64,000 bases of DNA from positions 242,761-306,760 of the forward strand of contig NZ_FTOM01000003.1 of NCBI RefSeq assembly GCF_900156695.1. The letters are read 5' to 3'. Each line of letters opens with the position of its first letter. Positions within the stretch are counted from its first letter, which is position 1. Positions 18,702 to 27,156 of this stretch are shown piece after piece. Source of the DNA: Phaeovulum vinaykumarii (GTDB lineage: Bacteria > Pseudomonadota > Alphaproteobacteria > Rhodobacterales > Rhodobacteraceae). The position numbers and the translations under genes are program-made. The notes beneath the pieces were generated by a model. That model made no database searches. It was not told the origin of the DNA and was given only the letters and a program-made list of their open reading frames with translations.

Positions 18702-20069
18702 TTACATCAGCTTGCGGCGGCGTGTCACCTGAATATCCAGATCGGTGATCTTTTTTCGCAAGGTATTGCGGTTGATCCCGAGAAGATCCGCACATCTGGC
18801 CTGATTGCCGCCGGTCGCATCCAGCGCGATCTCGATCAGCGGCGCCTCGACCTCGCGCAGGATCCGATCATAGAGACCGGGCGCGGGCAGCGCCGATCCA
18901 TGCAGGTCGAAATAGCGCCGCAGGTGCCGCGCGACCGAGGCCGACAGCTTCTCGGCCTCGCCGCCGCCGCGGGTGGGCTCGGTCACGGGCTGGTTGCCCA
19001 GGACCTGCTCGACCTCGGCGCGGGTGATCTCTTCCTCGGGGGCGGTGAAGACCAGCCGGCGGATGGCGTTTTCCAGCTGGCGCACGTTGCCGGGCCAGGA
19101 ATAGGCGCGCACCAGGGACGCGGCCTCGTTCGACAGGCGCCGATAGCCCGCACCCTCGCGCTCGGCGCGGGCCAGGAAGTGATCGGCCAGAAGCGGGATG
19201 TCCTCGACCCGCTCGCGCAGCGACGGGACCGCGATCTGCACGCCGGCGATGCGGTAATAGAGATCCTGGCGGAACTTGCCGGCCTCCATCTGCGCCATCA
19301 GATCGACCTGGCTTGTGGCCATGATCCGCGGCGCGGGATCGGGCAGCGCGTCGAGCATGCGCACCAGCCGCGCCTGCGAATCGTCGTCGAAATCGCCCAC
19401 CTCGTCCAGGACCAGGCTGCCGCCGCGCACCTTCGAGATCAGCGCCGAGGGGCCGTCGGCGCCCGCCAGGTCGGCCGCCTGCGCCACCACGAAAGGCAGC
19501 GTGCGCCGGTCCGAGAAATCGTGGATCGCCCGCGCGATCAGGGACTTGCCGGTCCCGGATTCGCCCGAGACCAGCACCGGCAGATCGGCGTTCATCACCC
19601 GCGCCACCAGCCGGTAGAGCGCCTGCATCGACGGCGTGCGCCCCACCAGCGGCAGATCGCCCGCATCCTCGCGCGGTTCGGGCGCGCGCACCGGCGCGGC
19701 ACGGCGCTTGCGTTCGAGCGCGCGCGCGGCGCGTTTCATCAGGTCGGGCAGATCGAAGGGCTTGGGCAGGTAATCATAGGCCTCGGCCTCGGCGGCCTGG
19801 ATCGCGGTCATGATCGTGTTCTGCGCCGAGATGACGATGACCGGCAGGCCGGGGCGTTCCTTGCCGATCCGCGGCAGCGCCTCGAGGCCATTGCCATCGG
19901 GCATCATCACGTCCGAGATCACGAGGTCGCCCTTGCCCTCCTCGACCCAGCGCATCAGCGTCATCAGCGACGAGGTCGCATGCACCTTGCAGCCCGCCCG
20001 CGTCAGGGCCTGGGTCAGCACGGTGCGGATCGTGCGGTCGTCATCAGCAACAAGAACGGTGCCGTCCAT
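18702..20069 (-). CDS. ntrC: Nitrogen regulatory response regulator NtrC (Rhodobacter-type, no GAFTGA)
   Basis: 455 residues: receiver domain ([11 protein letters not shown], phospho-Asp in [11 protein letters not shown]), AAA+ domain with Walker [10 protein letters not shown] and Walker [11 protein letters not shown], and a C-terminal Fis-type DNA-binding helix-turn-helix ([26 protein letters not shown]). The GAFTGA loop is missing; the region between Walker A and B is short ([24 protein letters not shown]). This matches Rhodobacter capsulatus NtrC, known to activate sigma-70 rather than sigma-54 promoters. It lies 17 bp downstream of ntrB and acts with it in nitrogen control. Confidence 0.95.
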   Translation of the reverse strand: MDGTVLVADDDRTIRTVLTQALTRAGCKVHATSSLMTLMRWVEEGKGDLVISDVMMPDGNGLEALPRIGKERPGLPVIVISAQNTIMTAIQAAEAEAYDYLPKPFDLPDLMKRAARALERKRRAAPVRAPEPREDAGDLPLVGRTPSMQALYRLVARVMNADLPVLVSGESGTGKSLIARAIHDFSDRRTLPFVVAQAADLAGADGPSALISKVRGGSLVLDEVGDFDDDSQARLVRMLDALPDPAPRIMATSQVDLMAQMEAGKFRQDLYYRIAGVQIAVPSLRERVEDIPLLADHFLARAEREGAGYRRLSNEAASLVRAYSWPGNVRQLENAIRRLVFTAPEEEITRAEVEQVLGNQPVTEPTRGGGEAEKLSASVARHLRRYFDLHGSALPAPGLYDRILREVEAPLIEIALDATGGNQARCADLLGINRNTLRKKITDLDIQVTRRRKLM

Positions 20070-20086
20070 CTGGGGTCTCCGGGGGG

Positions 20087-21193
20087 TCAGCCTGTCGCGG
20101 CAGGGGAAGTGTCGTTGGGAAGGCGGATGCCACGCGGCATGCGCGGCAGGGAAATGCGGAAGATCGTGCGGCCGGGCACGGAATCGAGGCTGATCCAGCC
20201 GCTGTGCTCGTTGACGATCTTGGAAACCAGCGCGAGGCCCAGCCCGGTGCCGTTCTCGCGGCCCGAGACGAAGGGTTCGAACAGGTCCGAGGCGATCTCG
20301 GGCGGGATGCCGGGGCCGTCGTCGATGATCTCGACCTGGATCGGCAGCGGCTGGCCGGTGCCATCGGCCCCGCGCAGACGCAGCGACACGTCATAGAAGG
20401 ACCGGATGCGGATCGTGCCCGGCCGGCCCTTCGAGGCCTCGGCGGCATTCTTGAGCAGGTTCAGGAAGACCTGCGTCAGCTGGTCGGCATCGCCCGGCGT
20501 CGGTGGCAGCGAGGGGTCGTAATCCTCGATGATGGTCATATGCGCGGCAAAGCCCACCACGGCGGATTTGCGCGCCCGGTCCAGCACGTCGTGGATGTTG
20601 ACGGGCTTCAGATCGGGCGGGCGGACATTGCCGAATTGCTCGACCTGTTCGAGCAGCTTGACCACGCGGCGCGTCTCCTCGACGATCAGGTCGGTCAGCT
20701 CCATGTCCTCGGGCGAGAGATTCATCGACAGAAGCTGCGCCGCCCCCGCGATCCCCGCCAGCGGGTTCTTGATCTCGTGGGCCAGCATCTCGGCCATGCC
20801 GATGGCCGAACGCGCCGCCGACTTGACCTGCTGCGCGCGGCCCAGCCGGTCGGCCAGCTCGCGCGGCTGGATCAGAAGCAGGATCATGTCCGGATCATCG
20901 CCCAAGGGGGCGGCCTGGATCGTGCAGGCCACGGGCGCGCGTTCCCCGGTCGAGATGTCGGCATCGTTGATGAACAGCGCCGAATGGTTCTTGCGCACGC
21001 GCAGGAAGACCTCCTCGAGGGGGGCGTCGATGGCCAGCCGCTCGAGCAGGCGCTGGCCGCGCAGATGCCGCGCCGAAAGGTTGAGGAACAATTCGGCGGC
21101 CGGGTTGACCTCGTGCACGCGGTCGCGCGCATCGACCAGGATCGCCGGGATCGGCAGGCTGGTCCAGATGATGCCGGGGGCAGGCAGGCTCAT
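20087..21193 (-). CDS. ntrB: Nitrogen regulation histidine kinase NtrB
   Basis: A cytosolic kinase/phosphatase for NtrC, 368 residues. It has an N-terminal PAS domain ([30 protein letters not shown]), an H-box with His139 ([20 protein letters not shown]), and N, G1 and G2 boxes ([44 protein letters not shown]). No membrane helix is present, so it should sense nitrogen through PII proteins, as in the family. The start overlaps the dusB stop by 4 bp, the classical nifR3-ntrB coupling of Rhodobacter. Confidence 0.95.
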   Translation of the reverse strand: MSLPAPGIIWTSLPIPAILVDARDRVHEVNPAAELFLNLSARHLRGQRLLERLAIDAPLEEVFLRVRKNHSALFINDADISTGERAPVACTIQAAPLGDDPDMILLLIQPRELADRLGRAQQVKSAARSAIGMAEMLAHEIKNPLAGIAGAAQLLSMNLSPEDMELTDLIVEETRRVVKLLEQVEQFGNVRPPDLKPVNIHDVLDRARKSAVVGFAAHMTIIEDYDPSLPPTPGDADQLTQVFLNLLKNAAEASKGRPGTIRIRSFYDVSLRLRGADGTGQPLPIQVEIIDDGPGIPPEIASDLFEPFVSGRENGTGLGLALVSKIVNEHSGWISLDSVPGRTIFRISLPRMPRGIRLPNDTSPAATG

Positions 21194-22239
21194 GCCGCGA
21201 CCCTCCCCGCGTCAGGCGCCTGGGACGCCGCGTCAGATGGGGCGACGGCGGCTTCCGCGAAGGCCGACGCGATCAGCGCCCGCGTGGCGGCGGGATCATC
21301 CGCGCGCAGCAGCTCGGCGCGCCGGGCCAGGGCGGTGCCGCCCAGGGTCTCGGCATACCAGCCCAGATGCTTGCGCGCGACACGGGCGCCCACCTTGGTG
21401 CCGTAATGGCTCAGCATGTCCTCGTAATGCTCCCCGATCAGATCCACCAGTTCCGCCCCCCGGGGGAGCACGGGCGCGGGGGCGTGGCCCTGCGCATGCG
21501 CGATCTGCGCCAGCCGCCAGGGCGCACCACAGGCGCCGCGCCCCACCATCACCGCGGCCGCCCCGCTCTGCGCACGGGCCGCGCGCGCGCTGGCGCCGCA
21601 GCGGATATCGCCATTGGCCACCACCGGCACCGGCACCGCCGCCACCACGGGCGCGATGGCGGCCCAATCGGCCTGGCCGCCATAGAATTGCATCCGGGTG
21701 CGTCCGTGCACGGTGATCATGGCCACCCCGGCCGCGACCGCCCGCGCCGCGATCAGGGGCGCGTTGCGGCTGTCGTCGTCCCAGCCCAGCCGCATCTTCA
21801 GCGTGACCGGCACGCCCCGCGGCGCGGCGGCGCCCACCACCGCCTCGATCAGGCGCAGCGCGTGGTCGGGGTCGCGCATCAGCGCCGCCCCCGAGGCCCC
21901 GCCCGTCACCTTGCGCGCCGGGCAGCCCATGTTGATGTCGATCGCCGCAGCGCCCATGTCGGCCACCAGCGCCGCCGCCGCGGCCATCGGCGCGGCCTCG
22001 CGCCCGGCCAGCTGCACCGCGACCGGCACCCCGGTCTCGCCGCCCAGATCGGCGCGGGCGCGGGCCTCGGCACGGGCCGAGGGGCGGGTGGTGACCATCT
22101 CGCCCGAGGCCACCATCTCCGACACGACAAGCCCCGCGCCGAAGCGCGCAACCAGGCGGCGGAAGGGAACATCGGTGATCCCCGCCATCGGAGCGAGGAA
22201 AACAGGGGGGTCCAGAAGATGCGGGCCGAGCGAAATCAC
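21190..22239 (-). CDS. dusB: tRNA-dihydrouridine synthase (NifR3/DusB)
   Basis: A flavoenzyme that reduces uridine to dihydrouridine in tRNA. The GTG start (VISLGPHLLDPPVFLAPMAGITD) follows AAGGAATAG at good spacing; an ATG nine codons upstream is possible. Family motifs are APMAGITDVPFRRL, INMGCPARKVTGGASGAALMRDP (with the catalytic Cys), VTLKMRLGWDD, ITVHGRTRMQFYGGQADW, VVANGDI and VMVGRGACGAPW. It is the first gene of the ntr operon, where it was first named nifR3 in R. capsulatus. A sigma-70-like promoter lies upstream at 22334-22363. Confidence 0.95.
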   Translation of the reverse strand: MISLGPHLLDPPVFLAPMAGITDVPFRRLVARFGAGLVVSEMVASGEMVTTRPSARAEARARADLGGETGVPVAVQLAGREAAPMAAAAALVADMGAAAIDINMGCPARKVTGGASGAALMRDPDHALRLIEAVVGAAAPRGVPVTLKMRLGWDDDSRNAPLIAARAVAAGVAMITVHGRTRMQFYGGQADWAAIAPVVAAVPVPVVANGDIRCGASARAARAQSGAAAVMVGRGACGAPWRLAQIAHAQGHAPAPVLPRGAELVDLIGEHYEDMLSHYGTKVGARVARKHLGWYAETLGGTALARRAELLRADDPAATRALIASAFAEAAVAPSDAASQAPDAGRVAA

Positions 22240-22333
22240 ATGCCTATTCCTTGAGCACTCGCCCACCTGCTAACCCCCAGCGCGGGGAATCGCAATCGTG
22301 GGGCTGGTATTTTTCCCGTGACAGGCGAAAGCA

Positions 22334-22367
22334 TGCATAACTTTTGGGCAAATAGCCCGTCAAAAGT
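22334..22367 (-). promoter_or_regulatory. Promoter and dyad upstream of the dusB-ntr operon
   Basis: On the minus strand TTGACG (22363-22358) and TATGCA (22339-22334) are separated by 18 bp. An inverted repeat ACTTTTG/CAAAAGT (22340-22346 and 22361-22367), with an inner GGC/GCC pair, overlaps the -35 and spacer and is placed like a repressor site. The promoter lies about 95 bp upstream of the dusB GTG. The rest of the 22240-22576 gap is the leader of ispDF and shows nothing else. Confidence 0.5.
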
Positions 22368-22576
22368 GCGCATTGCGCCGCCGCCCCGCTTCGCCTAAGG
22401 ATTTCCTCCGACCGCGGGCACCCGACGCGAAGATGAAGGCGCGCGCGGTCCTGCCCGCAGGGATTTGCCCAGGGGTTGGGGCAGCCCAAGGGGTCGGGCA
22501 GCAAGGGGCCGGCACGCGGGCCCGCAGACCGCCGGCAGGCATTGCGCCCGCAGGCAGCCACCAGACGGGGGATCAG

Positions 22577-23719
22577 ATGACCACAGCCGCCATCATCGTT
22601 GCCGCAGGCCGCGGCACCCGCGCCGGAGAGGGCGAACCCAAGCAATGGCGCCAGCTGCGCGGACGCACCGTGCTTGAACATACCGTCGATGCCTTCCGCA
22701 GCCTGGGGCGCATCGTTCTGGTGATCCACCCCGAGGACATGGAGCGCGCGCTTCATCTCTTCGGCGGCACGGTGACCATGGTCGAGGGCGGCGCCGATCG
22801 CACCGGGTCGGTGCGCAATGCGCTCGAGGCGCTGGCGGGCTCGGAGGTCATGCGGGTGCTGATCCACGACGGCGCGCGCCCGCTGGTGCGGCCCGATCTG
22901 ATCGCGCGGGTGCTCGAGGCGCTCGAGCGCAACCCCGCCGCGGCACCGGCGCTGGCGGTGACCGATGCGCTCTGGCGCGGGACGGCCTCGGGGCCCAAGG
23001 GGCATCGCGTGGCCGGCACCCAGAGCCGCGAGGGGCTGTTTCGCGCCCAGACGCCGCAGGGCTTTCGATTCGACGCGATCCTGGGGGCGCACCGCGCCTT
23101 CCCCGAAAGCGCGGCCGACGATGTGGAGATCGCGCGCAAGGCCGGGCTTGACGTGGCCATCGTCGCGGGCGACGAGGACAACCTGAAGATCACCTATGCG
23201 CAGGACTTCCAGCGCGCCGAACGGATATTGAGGACCGACATGGATGTGAGGCTGGGCAACGGCTATGACGTGCATGCCTTCTGCGAGGGCGAAAGCGTCA
23301 TCCTGTGCGGGGTGGAGATCCCGCATGACAAGGCGCTTCTGGGGCATTCGGATGCCGATGTGGGCATGCATGCGCTGACCGACGCCATCTATGGCGCGAT
23401 GGCCGAGGGCGATATCGGCCGGCATTTCCCGCCGTCGGACCCGCAATGGAAGGGGGCACCGTCGGACATCTTCCTGCGCCATGCCGCCGATCTGGCGCGC
23501 GAGCGCGGCTTTCGCATTGCCAATGCCGATGTGACGCTGATCTGCGAGCGGCCCAAGGTGGGGCCCCATGCCGCGAAGATGATGGAGGCGCTGGCCGCGA
23601 TCATGGGCGTCGATCCGGCGCGGGTGTCGGTCAAGGCCACGACCTCGGAGAAGCTGGGCTTCACCGGGCGCGAGGAAGGCATCGCCGCCATCGCCACCGC
23701 GACGCTGATCGCCGACTGA
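22577..23719 (+). CDS. ispDF: Bifunctional IspD/IspF (MEP isoprenoid pathway)
   Basis: A 380-residue fusion catalysing two non-consecutive steps of the MEP pathway. Residues 1-220 are the 2-C-methyl-D-erythritol 4-phosphate cytidylyltransferase ([39 protein letters not shown]). The 2,4-cyclodiphosphate synthase starts at about residue 222 ([11 protein letters not shown] with zinc ligands [53 protein letters not shown]). The start has GGGGGATCAG upstream and fits the IspD N-terminus. Such fusions are typical of many alphaproteobacteria. It is divergent from dusB. Confidence 0.97.
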   Translation: MTTAAIIVAAGRGTRAGEGEPKQWRQLRGRTVLEHTVDAFRSLGRIVLVIHPEDMERALHLFGGTVTMVEGGADRTGSVRNALEALAGSEVMRVLIHDGARPLVRPDLIARVLEALERNPAAAPALAVTDALWRGTASGPKGHRVAGTQSREGLFRAQTPQGFRFDAILGAHRAFPESAADDVEIARKAGLDVAIVAGDEDNLKITYAQDFQRAERILRTDMDVRLGNGYDVHAFCEGESVILCGVEIPHDKALLGHSDADVGMHALTDAIYGAMAEGDIGRHFPPSDPQWKGAPSDIFLRHAADLARERGFRIANADVTLICERPKVGPHAAKMMEALAAIMGVDPARVSVKATTSEKLGFTGREEGIAAIATATLIAD

Positions 23720-24109
23720 GCCTTTGGGCACACCGGCGGGATCGGGGGAGGGGAGCGCCCGACGCGGGGATCGACCCCGCGCCGCGCGCGGGCGCCAAAG
23801 GCGCCGCCCCCCACCCAAAGGCGCCGCCCCCTGCGCCCGCCCCGCCTCAGCCCGAGCGCATGGATCGGGGCGCGCGCAGGCTGAGGCGCCCGGTCGCAAC
23901 CCGACGCGCCCCACAGCGCGCCCCGAGGCGCGATTTGGCCAAAGGCGTTTTGCGCCGTTTGATCAGCAGCCGCGCACAACAGCCGCGCACTGGCACCGCC
24001 CCCCCGGCACTTGGCGTTGATCTCGGCCGCGGACGGGGGCAGCATGCCTGCACCGGCCGCGATCCGGCCCCAGATCCCGACACCCCCAAATCCCGAAGTG
24101 AGCCCCCGC
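23720..24109. other. Low-complexity GC-rich gap between ispDF and pgpA
   Basis: No convincing gene. It holds a hairpin GCGGGG-ATCGA-CCCCGC (23764-23780) 45 bp after ispDF and a direct repeat of AAAGGCGCCGCCCCC (starting at 23798 and 23817), the first copy preceded by GGCGCC so that GGCGCC-AAA-GGCGCC is palindromic. These may end the ispDF transcript; no T tract is present. Confidence 0.45.
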
Positions 24110-24607
24110 ATGGACATGATCCGCCTTCTCACCACTTTCGGCCATGTCGGCCTGTTGCGGCCCGCGCCGGGCACCTGGGGCTCGGCCGCGGCCGTGGCTC
24201 TGGGCCTTTTGCTGCATGGGCTGGGCCATTTCCCGCTGCTGGCGGCGGCCACCGTGCTGGTCACGGCGCTGGGCTTCTGGTCGGTGCGCCAGGCCCTGCG
24301 CGACCGCCCCGGCGAAGACCCCTCCGAGATCGTCATCGACGAGGTGGCCGGGCAATGGCTGGCGCTGCTGTTTCCCTCGGCCGCGTTCTGGCTGATGGGC
24401 CTGCCCAGCTGGACCTTCCCCTATCCCGGCTGGCTCGCGGCCTTCGTGTTCTTCCGCCTCTTCGACATCTGGAAACCCTGGCTGGTCGGGCGCGCCGATG
24501 CGCGCGGCGACGCCGATGGGGTGATGCTCGACGATCTCTGGGCGGGGCTCTTTGCCGGCATCGCCACGCTGATCGCGGCGGGGATCGCGCATGGGGTGCT
24601 GATGTGA
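24110..24607 (+). CDS. pgpA: Phosphatidylglycerophosphatase A
   Basis: Dephosphorylates phosphatidylglycerophosphate to phosphatidylglycerol at the inner membrane. 165 residues from MDMIRLLTTFGHVGLLRPAPGTWGSAAAV, the conserved N-terminus; GTG at 24098 is a possible alternative start. The family motif DEVAGQWLAL and the C-terminal FFRLFDIWKPW...GVMLDDLWAGLFA are present, with about four hydrophobic segments. The stop overlaps the GTG start of the CinA-type gene (ATGTGA), so both are cotranslated. Confidence 0.93.
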   Translation: MDMIRLLTTFGHVGLLRPAPGTWGSAAAVALGLLLHGLGHFPLLAAATVLVTALGFWSVRQALRDRPGEDPSEIVIDEVAGQWLALLFPSAAFWLMGLPSWTFPYPGWLAAFVFFRLFDIWKPWLVGRADARGDADGVMLDDLWAGLFAGIATLIAAGIAHGVLM

Positions 24608-25200
24608 GCGCGGAGGGGCTCTCCGGGCTGGGGGCGGACCTGGCCGAACGCGCCGAGGCCGTGATCGCGGCCGCGCGCGCGCAGGGCGTCTGGATCGTCA
24701 CCGCCGAAAGCTGCACGGGGGGCCTTCTGGCCGCCAGCCTGACCGAGATCGCCGGCGCCTCGCGCGTGGTGGAAGGGGGCGTGGTCAGCTATTCCAACGG
24801 CGTCAAGCGCGCGGTCCTGGGGGTGAGCGCGCGCAGCCTTCAGGGCTTTGGCGCCGTCTCCGAGCCCGTCGCCCGCGAGATGGCGAAAGGCGCGCTGGCG
24901 ATGGCCGAACACGCCGCCACGGCCGAGAACGCCGGCCCGCGTGCGCGCCTGGCGATCGCCATCACCGGGATCGCGGGGCCGGGCGGGTCCGAATTCAAGC
25001 CCGAAGGCCGGGTCTGCTTTGCGCTGGCGCAGATGCAACCGGGCCATGCCCCGGAGATTCGCGCCGAGACGGTGGAATTCGGCGCACGCGGCCGCGGGGC
25101 GGTGCGCCTGGCCAGCGCGCGCCACGCGCTGACGCGGCTCGAAGGGGCGCTGGCGCTCTGGCCCGCGCTGCCGGTGATGGACGGCACGACCGTCGCCTGA
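24604..25200 (+). CDS. pncC: CinA-family nicotinamide-nucleotide amidohydrolase
   Basis: A 198-residue stand-alone CinA C-terminal domain (PncC type), which deamidates NMN to NaMN in pyridine nucleotide salvage. Key stretches are VTAESCTGGLLAASLTEIAGASRVVEGGVVSYSN (Ser and Lys region of the active site), KRAVLGV, AVSEPVAREMAKGAL and AIAITGIAGPGGSEFKPEGRVCFAL. The N-terminal MoaB-like domain of full CinA is absent, as in PncC. The GTG start overlaps the pgpA stop. A strong hairpin follows at 25270-25304. Confidence 0.9.
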   Translation: MSAEGLSGLGADLAERAEAVIAAARAQGVWIVTAESCTGGLLAASLTEIAGASRVVEGGVVSYSNGVKRAVLGVSARSLQGFGAVSEPVAREMAKGALAMAEHAATAENAGPRARLAIAITGIAGPGGSEFKPEGRVCFALAQMQPGHAPEIRAETVEFGARGRGAVRLASARHALTRLEGALALWPALPVMDGTTVA

Positions 25201-25269
25201 GCGCCCTCCTTCACGACCGCCCCCCTTCACGTCCGGCCGCCACCGTGACCGGCGCCCGACAGGGCGCCC

Positions 25270-25304
25270 GCGCGCGCCGCGGGGTCGATCCCCGCGGCGC
25301 GCGC
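25270..25304. terminator. Long perfect hairpin between convergent pncC and lrp-type gene
   Basis: A 15-bp perfect stem GCGCGCGCCGCGGGG with a 5-nt TCGAT loop lies 70 bp after pncC and 20 bp before the end of the convergent regulator gene. It is well placed as a bidirectional transcription barrier, though neither side has a T run. Confidence 0.5.
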
Positions 25305-25324
25305 TCCCCCGGCCCGGCCGGATG

Positions 25325-25786
25325 TCACAGGGGCAGCAGCGTCGTCGACTTGATCTCCTCCATCGACAGAAGCGCGGTGACATTGTGCACCTTCACCTCG
25401 GCGATCAGCGCCTGATAGAACTGGTCATAGGCCCGCGCATTGCGCACCCGCACCTTCAGGATATAGTCGATATCGCCCGCCAGCCGGTGCGCCTCCAGAA
25501 CCTCGGGGCGGCCCAGAAGCGCATGCAGGAACTTCTCCTGCCAGGCCGCATCATGCTCGGAGGTGCGGATCAGCACGAAGAAACACGCCTCGAGCCCCAG
25601 CGCCTCGGGATCCAGGATCACCGTCTGCCGACCGATCACGCCACCCTCGCGCATCTTGCGGATGCGATTCCACACCGGCGTCTTCGACGAGCCCACCTTG
25701 CGCGCAATCTCGTCCAGCGACTGGCTGGCATCCTGCTGCAATTGCGCAAGGATCTTCCGATCCATCTCATCCAGCGCGACGCTCAT
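25325..25786 (-). CDS. Lrp/AsnC-family transcriptional regulator
   Basis: 153 residues from MSVALDEMDRKILAQLQQDASQ. The N-terminal winged helix-turn-helix (LDEIARKVGSSKTPVWNRIRKMREGGVIGRQTVILDPEALG) and the C-terminal RAM ligand-binding domain (FVLIRTSEHDAAWQEKFLHALLGRPEVLEAHRLAGDIDYILKV) are both intact. It is divergent from the cysG-cysI-cysH operon with 136 bp between the starts. That makes it the likely local regulator of sulfate assimilation, possibly with an amino-acid effector such as cysteine; the effector is an inference. Confidence 0.9.
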   Translation of the reverse strand: MSVALDEMDRKILAQLQQDASQSLDEIARKVGSSKTPVWNRIRKMREGGVIGRQTVILDPEALGLEACFFVLIRTSEHDAAWQEKFLHALLGRPEVLEAHRLAGDIDYILKVRVRNARAYDQFYQALIAEVKVHNVTALLSMEEIKSTTLLPL

Positions 25787-25806
25787 TCCCGGATACCCCC
25801 CAAAGC

Positions 25807-25892
25807 GGAACATACGTTTCACACGAATGTCATATTCCGGGACTACGGACCTTTTCAATCCCCATATCTGGCGAAATATCGGAACATTGTTC
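25807..25892. promoter_or_regulatory. Two related operator-like sites between the Lrp gene and cysG
   Basis: The AT-rich gap holds GAAC-ATT-GTTC (25882-25892), a perfect dyad 30 bp before cysG, and a related GGAACATACGTTTC (25807-25820) just upstream of the regulator start. Shared GAACAT halves on both sides of a divergent promoter region fit autoregulation plus control of the cys operon. Confidence 0.4.
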
Positions 25893-25922
25893 TATAAGGG
25901 GCGCAAGAACACGAGGTGTCCC

Positions 25923-26750
25923 ATGTCCCTGATCCCCCAAGTCGTCATCGCCGGTGCCGGTCCCGGAGACCCCGACCAGCTGACCATCGCGGTCATCAAG
26001 GCGCTGGCCGCCGCCGAGGTCGTGCTCCACGACCGTCTGGTCCCCGCCGAGATCCTGGCGCTGGCCACGCCCCAGGCGCAGGTCATCGAGACCGGCAAGG
26101 AAGGCTTCGGCCCCGCCATGGCACAGGAGGAGATCTCGGCGCTGATGGTCGCCCTCGCGCGTGAGGGCAAGCGCGTTCTGCGCCTCAAGGCGGGCGATCC
26201 GGGTGTCTTCGGCCGGCTCGACGAGGAGATCGAGGCCCTCGAGGCCGCGGGCATCGGCTATCGCATCCTGCCCGGCATCACCGCCGCCACCGCCGCCGTG
26301 GCGCGGATCGGCCAGAGCTTCACCCGGCGCGGGCGCAACACCGCGGCCCTTCTGCTCTCGGCGCATGACACCCGCGGCTTCGCCGAGGCCGACTGGCGCG
26401 CGCTGGCCCGCCCCGGCGCCGTCGCCGCGATCTACATGGGCAAGCGCGCGGCCCGCTTCGTGCAGGGCCGGCTGATGATGCATGGCGCCGCCCCCGAAAC
26501 CGACGTGACCGTGCTCGAGAATGTCTCGCGCGGGTCCGAGCGCGTGATCGGCACCACGCTGGCGGAACTGCCGGCAACGGTGGCCGACCTCGCCGGCCCG
26601 GCGGTGATCCTGCTGGGGCTGGCCCCGCGCGCCGCGCGCCCCGCGCTGGCGCAGCGCGCCCCCGCCCCGGCCCTCTCCGCCCCGCACCGCTCCGCAGCGC
26701 CCGTCACCGCCGCGCCCCTCACCGCCGAGATCCGGGAGGGCCGCGCATGA
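25923..26750 (+). CDS. cysG: Uroporphyrinogen-III C-methyltransferase (siroheme synthesis)
   Basis: SUMT: methylates uroporphyrinogen III twice to precorrin-2 for siroheme, the cofactor of CysI encoded downstream. 275 residues; only the methyltransferase (CysGA/CobA-type) part is present, without the CysGB dehydrogenase/ferrochelatase. Motifs: VVIAGAGPGDPDQLTI, VLHDRLV, RLKAGDPGVFGRLDEE, YRILPGITAATAAVARIGQSFTRRG, AIYMGK, ENVSRGSERVIGTTL. A low-complexity Ala/Pro/Arg tail ends it. The stop overlaps the DUF2849 start by 4 bp. Confidence 0.93.
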   Translation: MSLIPQVVIAGAGPGDPDQLTIAVIKALAAAEVVLHDRLVPAEILALATPQAQVIETGKEGFGPAMAQEEISALMVALAREGKRVLRLKAGDPGVFGRLDEEIEALEAAGIGYRILPGITAATAAVARIGQSFTRRGRNTAALLLSAHDTRGFAEADWRALARPGAVAAIYMGKRAARFVQGRLMMHGAAPETDVTVLENVSRGSERVIGTTLAELPATVADLAGPAVILLGLAPRAARPALAQRAPAPALSAPHRSAAPVTAAPLTAEIREGRA

Positions 26751-27118
26751 GCCGCCCGGCCCGCCGCTTCACCCCCGCGCTTCTGGGCGCCAATTGCCTG
26801 CTGAGCGGGCGCGTCCTGTGGCGCACGGCACAAGGATGGACCGAGGAGGCGCGCGCAGCGCATCTCTTCGAGGACGCAACCGAGGCCCAGGCGGCATTAA
26901 CCGCCGCCGAAGCCGAGGTTCTGCGCCTTGTCGGGCCCGAGCTGGTGCCCGCCGATCCCGGCCCCGACGGCCCGGTGCCGCGGCCCTTGCGCGGCCGCAT
27001 CCGCGCCGGCGGCCCGACGCTTGCGCTGCCCGGCGCCCCTTTCCCCTCGGGCGCCCCTTTCCCCGAGACGGGACCGGACGCCGGGCCCCTTCCCGCCCCT
27101 CCCGATCCCGCCCCCTGA
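26747..27118 (+). CDS. DUF2849 protein of the sulfate-assimilation operon
   Basis: A 123-residue small protein of the DUF2849 family, which is found almost only between cysG and cysI in alphaproteobacteria. The conserved part is FTPALLGANCLLSGRVLWRTAQGWTEEARAAHLFED, followed by a Pro/Gly-rich tail. Function is unknown. Coupled translation between cysG and cysI implies a role with sulfite reduction or its cofactor. Confidence 0.82.
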   Translation: MSRPARRFTPALLGANCLLSGRVLWRTAQGWTEEARAAHLFEDATEAQAALTAAEAEVLRLVGPELVPADPGPDGPVPRPLRGRIRAGGPTLALPGAPFPSGAPFPETGPDAGPLPAPPDPAP

Positions 27119-27156
27119 GCCCCCGTCTCCTGAGCCCCCTTCCCGGAGCGCCTCCG

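Noticed and set aside
17499..20396. 965-codon open frame on the plus strand across ntrY, ntrC and ntrB
   Set aside because: Spans three convincing minus-strand genes and has no recognisable domain; a product of high GC.
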